This document shows, piece by piece, positions 58,150 through 64,000 of a DNA stretch of 64,000 bases (within the stretch, counting starts at the first letter, position 1; each line of letters begins with the position of its first letter). A model generated the notes under the pieces. It was given only the letters and a program-made list of their open reading frames with translations. It had not been told where the DNA came from and made no database searches. The translations under genes were made by a program, and so were the position numbers. The DNA is from Azadirachta indica (lineage: Eukaryota; Streptophyta; Magnoliopsida; Sapindales; Meliaceae). The stretch covers positions 6,818,481-6,882,480 of the forward strand of contig CM040448.1 in the NCBI GenBank assembly GCA_022749755.1, written 5' to 3'.

Positions 58150-59430
58150 TAATATCATGATTGTTCGGTGCATGAAACGACACTCGATAAATTAGACAAA
58201 TGGGTTTTGAAAATGTATAGAAGGTGGAGATATATATAAGAAAACAAGTCAAACCTACGTTGTAGATTGTAGAATAACATGCATTTTGGTGGTCAAGTGA
58301 CCTTGCTGCTTGGAGAAATTTTCATTATGTAGGACAATTTCATAAATTGTATTTGGATAGATATGATGACAAACCAATTGGATATATATTAGTGAATTAA
58401 AAAGTGCATCAGATTTCTCTAGCTAAGCCATATATATATAATTTTCTGAGCTTTCCCACTTATAAAAACTCCAAAAAGAATAGCATATATGAATAATTTA
58501 TATTAACTTTCTAGGTTTGAACCAACTAAGTCTGTATTGATCGATTGTCTTTTCTAGAAAATCAATAAGTGTCAATATCATACAAGGAAAAATAATATAT
58601 AATTAAAGCTTTTGGAATTTCTTATTGTTTGTAAAAATGCCAAAGAGTTAGAGAGGACCTCACATCACATATTTCTACTGTTGTATAATTGCAGAAAACA
58701 ACCCATCATCTGTGAATCTAAGAGGTCCAAAAATCTTCAAGATACAAAAACCTTCAAAGTAGAAATAAAGAAATCTCCTCACTTAGCAATTAATTTATTA
58801 TGTTTGGCTTCTGACGTTTTCTTTTTTTAAAATTGAAGATTATAACTATTTTGCTCTCTGGATTTAAGTTGCCACTTTACTTCTATTTTGTGGGATATGT
58901 ACAATCCTGCATGTGATAGAGTCTGCCAATTTCTATATTTTACTGCTTAGCTAGACTTAAAACTTTGAAAATGGTTTTCTAATCAATGTTTGTTATTATT
59001 ATTACATTGTTATTTATTTAAACGTTGAGGGGCCAAACTAAAATTTAAAAACAATATAGTTATTTTGAACTTTTGAAAAACATGGTTATGGCTTATCAGA
59101 ATTGACAGGTCAGAAGTCAGGCCAAATATGATTGGTTAATTTTCAATAAACCAGATTCTGTAGCAACAAGTGGCAGATAATTTAAAATAGTCTTCTCTGT
59201 ATAGGCTAAACACTTGTAGTACACATAATTTTACAAATCTGAACTGACTGATCAATTAAATATATATAAGTGACTTGAATTCTTTATGCACAGAATCTTA
59301 CAAAATTTGAACTGACAAAGGCCTTTATTTTAATAAAATGAAACAAAAAGGCATCTTCTGCTGTTATTACATGAAATTTTGATGTTCAAGTAATATAAAC
59401 ATATTATTAAAATTTTTCATTGGTTTTCAA
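58150..59430. other. hAT internal region before transposase
   Basis: A 72-codon frame at 58612-58830 has no recognisable domain. The rest is AT-rich and could be leader or intron. Confidence 0.45.
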
Positions 59431-60994
59431 ATGGTGCTTGAAGATTCAAGCTCACATGGTCTCTCTTGCGATGACACCATTAATTTCGAAATACAATATA
59501 CTAATGAAGAGAGTGCAAAAGTTGTTGGTACAAAGAGAAAAAGGCCAACATCACCATCAAGATCACGAGTATGGCAACATTTTACCAAGACTTAGATGAA
59601 CCAAGCCAAATGCAATTACTGTGGTAAGCAATATGCTTGTGATTCTTCAGTATAGCAACACCAAAAGGATGATAAAGATGTTGACTGTGATTTTGATAAA
59701 GAGGACAGTAATGGTAGTTTAGTGCCCAAGGGATAGAGTCAGGAGGCATGCAGAAAAGCAACTGCTAAAATGATTATTCTTGATGAGTTGCTGTTTAAAT
59801 TTGTGGAGAACAAAGGGTTTCACCATTTTTGTAGCATAACATCTCCGAAATTTGAAGTGCCATCATGACGAACCATTACTAGGGATGTACTTCAGTTTTT
59901 TTAGATGAAAAGGCTGCATTGAAGAGTATGTTGAGCATGAATAAACAAAGGGTCTCTCTTAAAACTGACATTTGGACTTCGATTTAGAACAATAGTTTTA
60001 TGGTCATTGCAGCCCACTTCATTGATAGTGATTAGTGTTTGCATAGAAGAATTTTAAGTTTCACTCAAATTTCGAATCATAAAGGAGAAACAACTGGAAA
60101 ACTTCTTGAGAATTGTCTGCTTGATTGAGGTATTAAAAAAGTGTTGAAAATAACTATTGATAATGCAAGTTCTAATGAAGTTTCTATTAATTATTTGAAG
60201 AAGAAGTTAAAGAACTAGAAAGATGATAGGTTGGTATTAGACGGTGACTTTATGCATGTCTATTGTTATGCGCACATTATGAATTTAATTGTCACAAGGA
60301 TTTAAAAGAATTGAATGATAGTATTGTTGGTATTCACAATGTTGTGAAATATATGAGATCCTCCAAGTTAAGGTTGTGAGCATTTAAAAAATGTGTGGAA
60401 TATGAGAAAATTAGTTACAAAGGAAGTGTGGTTTTAAATGTGTCCACCAGGTGGAATTCCACCTATTTGATGTTGGGAACTGCTTTGAAATTTCATAAAG
60501 CATTTGATGGAATGATAAATGAAGATGAACTCTACAAAGCTTACTTTTTAGAAGAGGAAAATGGGAAGAAAAGCGTAGGGCGGCCAAGAGTAAGTGATTA
60601 GGACATTGCAGATCAATTTGTTAGGTTTTTAAAGACTTTTTATGATGTGACATTAAAATTTAGTGCTTCTTTGAGTGTGACATCCAACCTTTGTTTAACT
60701 GAAGTGTATAAAGTTCATTCTAGTTTGACTTTATTGGCTTAAAGTAAAATTCCTCTTCTAAGTATCATGGCAGGTAACATGAAGAAAAAATATGACAAGT
60801 ATTGGGAATCTTTACTTGATTCACGGTGCAAAATGGAGTTTGTGGCATTTTGCTTAGGAACTTTATATGATGATAATGTGAGAATTGAAGAAATGAAAAT
60901 TTTGATCAAAAAATTGTTGTACACACTTTATGAGACAAACAAGGTTCGATACTTTAAACAAAATTATGGTGGTAGTAGTGCTAGTGATGTTTAA
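59431..60994 (+). pseudogene. hAT transposase, BED-zinc-finger type, C-terminally truncated
   Basis: The ATG at 59431 opens 54 codons ending in a stop. A BED finger is seen as RVWQHFTK, then CNYCGKQYAC (59566-59645), with the histidine part degraded. Catalytic-core words include FHHFCSI near 59820, DIWTSI-like near 59970, ITIDNASSNE near 60150 and CAHIMNLIV near 60270. The frame 60395-60601 has VSTRWNSTYLMLGTALKFHKAFD, and 60767-60994 has MKKKYDKYWESLLDSRCKMEF. The hAT C-terminal dimerisation region is missing; an LTR fragment starts about 30 bp further on. Transposase cuts and pastes the element; this copy cannot be functional. Confidence 0.87.
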
Positions 60995-61024
60995 TCTTCA
61001 CATCATTCCAGTGAGTTGGCCTTG

Positions 61025-61686
61025 GTAGATTGTTGAATTCACCAAATTTGTTAAAGATGCGTTCTTCAAAATTGTAGGCTCCTTCGTAAGCTTTCCAATG
61101 GTCCACATTTCAATCAAATTGATTATGTACAGCCTAAGTTATGTTGAAAACGAGTAAAGTTGTTTAGTTCGGGTTTCTCCACCAATCTTCTAGAATAATG
61201 GTTATTTTTTACGGCCAAGGACTTTGAATTTGGACACATGTAAACATAACAATTGTAAATCTATCTGTAAGCTTTGTAAAACATGCAATTGTATGATTTT
61301 TGGATATGTATGTGGGAAGATAGGCGTAAATATGAAACCTTATTAGGTTGGCCCTAAGCTATGGTTAAGTTTCATTGAAGCCCATTTTGTCTTAATAAAT
61401 GCTTGAACTAATATGATCTCTAATTTACACTTTTGTGAAGGAATGAGTCCATGTTCTTGCAGCCCAAAAATCATATCAAATGATATTTTGAATTAAAATA
61501 TATGCTCATTATATGAAATCTACGCAAAACCAATTATTAAGTCCAATTCTTGTTTTAAAATTTAGTATAAAGGAAAATGCTTAATTTGGGGAAGTTAATA
61601 ACATTTTTAGGTGTAAAACCATAATATATATATATATATATTTGATAAACCTATACCTTTAAACATTTTATCACACCCTCCACCAG
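61025..61686 (-). mobile_element. Truncated 3' LTR with polypurine tract, family of 4972-6384
   Basis: On the minus strand GCTGGTGGAGGGTG (purine-rich, 61686-61674) leads into TGATAAAATG at 61673, a 3' LTR start. The LTR text matches 4972-6384 (GATAAACCTATAC, CTCATTATA or TCATTATACGAAA, ACGCAAAACC) and the opposite-strand copy at 18924. It breaks off near 61025 next to the transposase remnant. A (TA)n lies at about 61624-61643. Confidence 0.78.
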
Positions 61687-61862
61687 CTTATTACTAATCC
61701 CTAGTAATCTAGGCAATATCATTTAAAGTTAATTTATAGAATTCGGCTCGATTCGGTTTTTGAATATGGTTAAGTTTGCTGCAGCTTCTTGGAACCAAAG
61801 TTGACTTCAATTCTGTTTGCCTTTTCTAAAAACCGAACCAAACTCTAATTTGTCCACTACTA

Positions 61863-62740
61863 CTCATTGGAAATGGTATAAAAACATTATCTAACATAAA
61901 GAAGTGGCTAGCAAAGCAATTCCAAATGAAAGATTTAGAAGAGGTGAGTTATGTCATTGAGATCCAAATTATTTAGGATCGCAAGAAGAAACTCATGGCA
62001 CTGTCTCAGGCATTGTATATCGATATGCAATTTTCGATGCAAAAATCCAAAAAGGGCTAGTTACCGACTCAATATGGAGCTGTCCTTTTTAAGAAGCGAT
62101 ATCTTAAGACACCTCAAGAAGAAGTGGACATGAGAAGGGTTCCTTACGCATCAATAATAGATAGCCTTATATATATCATGTTATGCACAATGTCTAAGAT
62201 ACAATCATTTCCAATCCAATGTAGAATTGGGTTACTAGATTACGGTAAAGCATATTAGGAAAACAAGAAACTATATGTCTATTTACACTAACCCTGATTT
62301 TTAATCAGATAAAAACACTCAAACGTCTACGTCTAGGTTAGTGTTTACTTTTGCTGGTGGAGGTGTAGTTTGGAGAAGTGTGAAACAATCTAGCATTGCT
62401 AATTCAACCATAGAGGCTGAAATAGCTAAAGAAGCTGCATGGCTCAAGAAGTTCTTCATAATCTAGAGGTAGTTCCAAATATGGATAAACTATTAACCCT
62501 ATGAGAACAATATGGTAGTAGTGAATTTGAAGAAACTGAGGAATCACAAGAGGGAAACATATAGAGAGAAAGTATCACTTGATCAGAGAGATCATACATT
62601 ACGGCGACATGATAGTTATGAAGGTAATATTCGAACATATCTTTGCGACTTTTACGTAGACATTACTAGCAAAAATGTTTGAGAGTTACTTGGAGAGTAT
62701 GGGATTGAGAGACATGTCTCACCTATTTTAGGATAAATGG
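61863..62740 (+). pseudogene. Copia A reverse transcriptase end and RNase H
   Basis: It resumes after the hAT with GNGIKTLSNIKKWLAKQFQM and KDLEEVSYVIEIQI (61869-61970). Later pieces include MALSQALYID (near 61995), a FAGGGVVWRSVKQSSIANST-like RNase H segment (62350-62410), a SHKRETYREK-type segment (near 62543) and the C-terminal GLRDM (near 62705). Stops are frequent. Confidence 0.84.
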
Positions 62741-64000
62741 AAGATTGTTAGGGATATTGCCCTGAAAGCATGTAAACTTTATACTTTTTGGAATAAAAAA
62801 AATTGTTGTCTATTGATATTTAATTTTGTACATATTTGATATTAATAAATATCAAAAAAAGCTCTAGTTTATTTTTATGACCATAACCTTATTGTATGTA
62901 AGTATTATATAAACAACATGATAAAGATTCTGGATAATAAACTAAAATAGTCCATAATTTATTAATTAAAGTTACATTAAAAATGTGATACTTTTATCAA
63001 AACTATCAATGTAGTGACATTATGGTGGACTGGACCAGACATAATTTGAATTCTCATATAAATTCTATTACTAATTAAGAATTCAATGATCATTTGTACA
63101 TTAATCTTAATATTGAGTAGTCATAAACTCCTATTTATGTTATTGAGTCTTTTGAGTTATTTGTTAAAGTTTGTTCTAAAATAAGCTCGATACTTGTACT
63201 TTGAAAATTTAATGGGATAAATAACTGGAAACTTGACTATAGAAATTGAATTCATTCCTTCCTGTTGGAACTTAGAAAGATGATTCTCCTAAATGTTAAT
63301 TATGAAATTGAACAATTTCAGTACTTAATTTATAGCTAGTTTATAAATTAATTGTTCATTGAAAAATTAATAAAACTTAAGGATAAAGAAGTAATTAAAG
63401 GGGTCAAATAGAAAATTGACTTAACTCTAATTATAAACCATTTATAGAGGGTTGAACTACATTTAGTTATTATATAAATAAACTTTTCAACATTTTTTGA
63501 GTAAAATATATTTATAACTTCAAGAGTTCAATTCCAAATTTGTAGTGAAATAATATTGGAATTAATGAATTGGATTAATTGATTAGAGAGTTTGATTAAT
63601 TATCTGAATTTATCGGATCTTAAAATTATAGGTCTATAAGTTCTCAATACCACCTCCTAAATCACTGAAGTAAATAATACAATAGATAAAATTATTACAC
63701 TTAATTTATATATTCAGAAAATAGTTATTCTGTAATATGTATTTTATTTGGATTAAATTAATTAATTGAGAATTAATTAATTGATAAGATATTTTAGGTA
63801 AAATATCTTTTCATAATATCCAAATAATTTAATTTGAAAAATTAAATGGATAAAATCTGAAGAAATATTTATTTTCTTTATTTTTTAAATTAATTTTGGA
63901 ATTAATTAGAATATCACTTTTATTAGAAAATGTTTTCCAAATTATTCCCAAAAGATTATGATTATATAAATAAATTAAAATTTTTGATGATATTTATTAA
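62741..64000 (+). mobile_element. Polypurine tract and 3' LTR of Copia A, running off the window
   Basis: GGATAAATGGAAGA is followed by TGTTAGGGATATTGCCCTGA at 62746, the typical LTR start of a widespread plant Copia family. The rest of the window is AT-rich non-coding text of the kind found in these long LTRs. No LTR end is seen before 64000. Confidence 0.7.

Larger units (their letters stand above)
54929..61862 (+). mobile_element. 6.9 kb hAT transposon with 8-bp target duplication
   Basis: The ends TAAGGGTGGACAAA and, on the opposite strand, TAGTAGTGGACAAA form terminal inverted repeats. The flanks CTCATTAG (54921-54928) and CTCATTGG (61863-61870) are an 8-bp duplication with one change, the hAT signature. 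Subterminal AACCGAA/ACCAAACT words repeat at both ends. Removing it rejoins the Copia A reverse transcriptase at the YINDILLI / GNGIKTLSNIK junction. It carries a broken transposase (59431-60994), a nested hAT (56036-58141) and an LTR fragment (61025-61686). Confidence 0.9.

Overview
The window looks like plant nuclear DNA, most likely a eudicot. It is very AT-rich and dominated by decayed LTR retrotransposons, hAT DNA transposons and foldback MITEs. A short piece of the plastid gene ndhE lies inside one retrotransposon. I recognise only one host gene: a two-exon bHLH transcription factor of the TMO5-like/bHLH106-107 group at 36583-37915 (+). I found no tRNA, rRNA or CRISPR array, and no second intact protein gene.

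Layout, left half. Positions 1-371 hold the 5' end of a minus-strand Copia element (gag start, primer-binding site, LTR). Positions 455-3230 hold the 3' part of a plus-strand Copia element, ending in a polypurine tract, an LTR and a 40-base G run. An Athila-like Ty3/Gypsy element spans about 4847-17709. Its 5' LTR is split by a 1.4 kb solo LTR with a perfect 5-bp target duplication, and its gag is split by a complete but internally deleted Ty3/Gypsy element (8098-12688). A minus-strand Copia protease/integrase remnant (17820-18890) is cut by another LTR (18924 to about 20490). A tandemly repeated AT-rich region is interrupted by a 2.7 kb insertion (22249-24979) with a perfect 5-bp duplication. 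From 25276 to 36000 the DNA is AT-rich spacer with microsatellites, a solo LTR and three foldback elements packed just upstream of the bHLH gene.

Layout, right half. The bHLH gene has an intron in the loop of the bHLH domain, and that intron carries a two-copy tandem duplication. Four more foldback MITEs lie at 39410-40760. From 45310 to the window end there is one old plus-strand Copia element (A) that later elements have taken apart. A Gypsy-type LTR (about 47530-53997) sits in its integrase, and a near-complete minus-strand Copia (47766-52736) sits in that LTR. A 6.9 kb hAT transposon (54929-61862, 8-bp duplication) sits between two codons of A's reverse transcriptase. That hAT contains a second, non-coding hAT (56036-58141, perfect 8-bp duplication) and a piece of the same LTR family seen at 4972-6384. 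The 3' LTR of A starts at 62746 and runs off the window.

Nothing here reads as a new molecular system. The strongest observations are the nested insertions whose boundaries can be read directly, the plastid fragment, the intron duplication and the foldback cluster next to the single regulatory gene. Every transposon reading frame seen is broken by stops or frameshifts, so none is expected to be autonomous.
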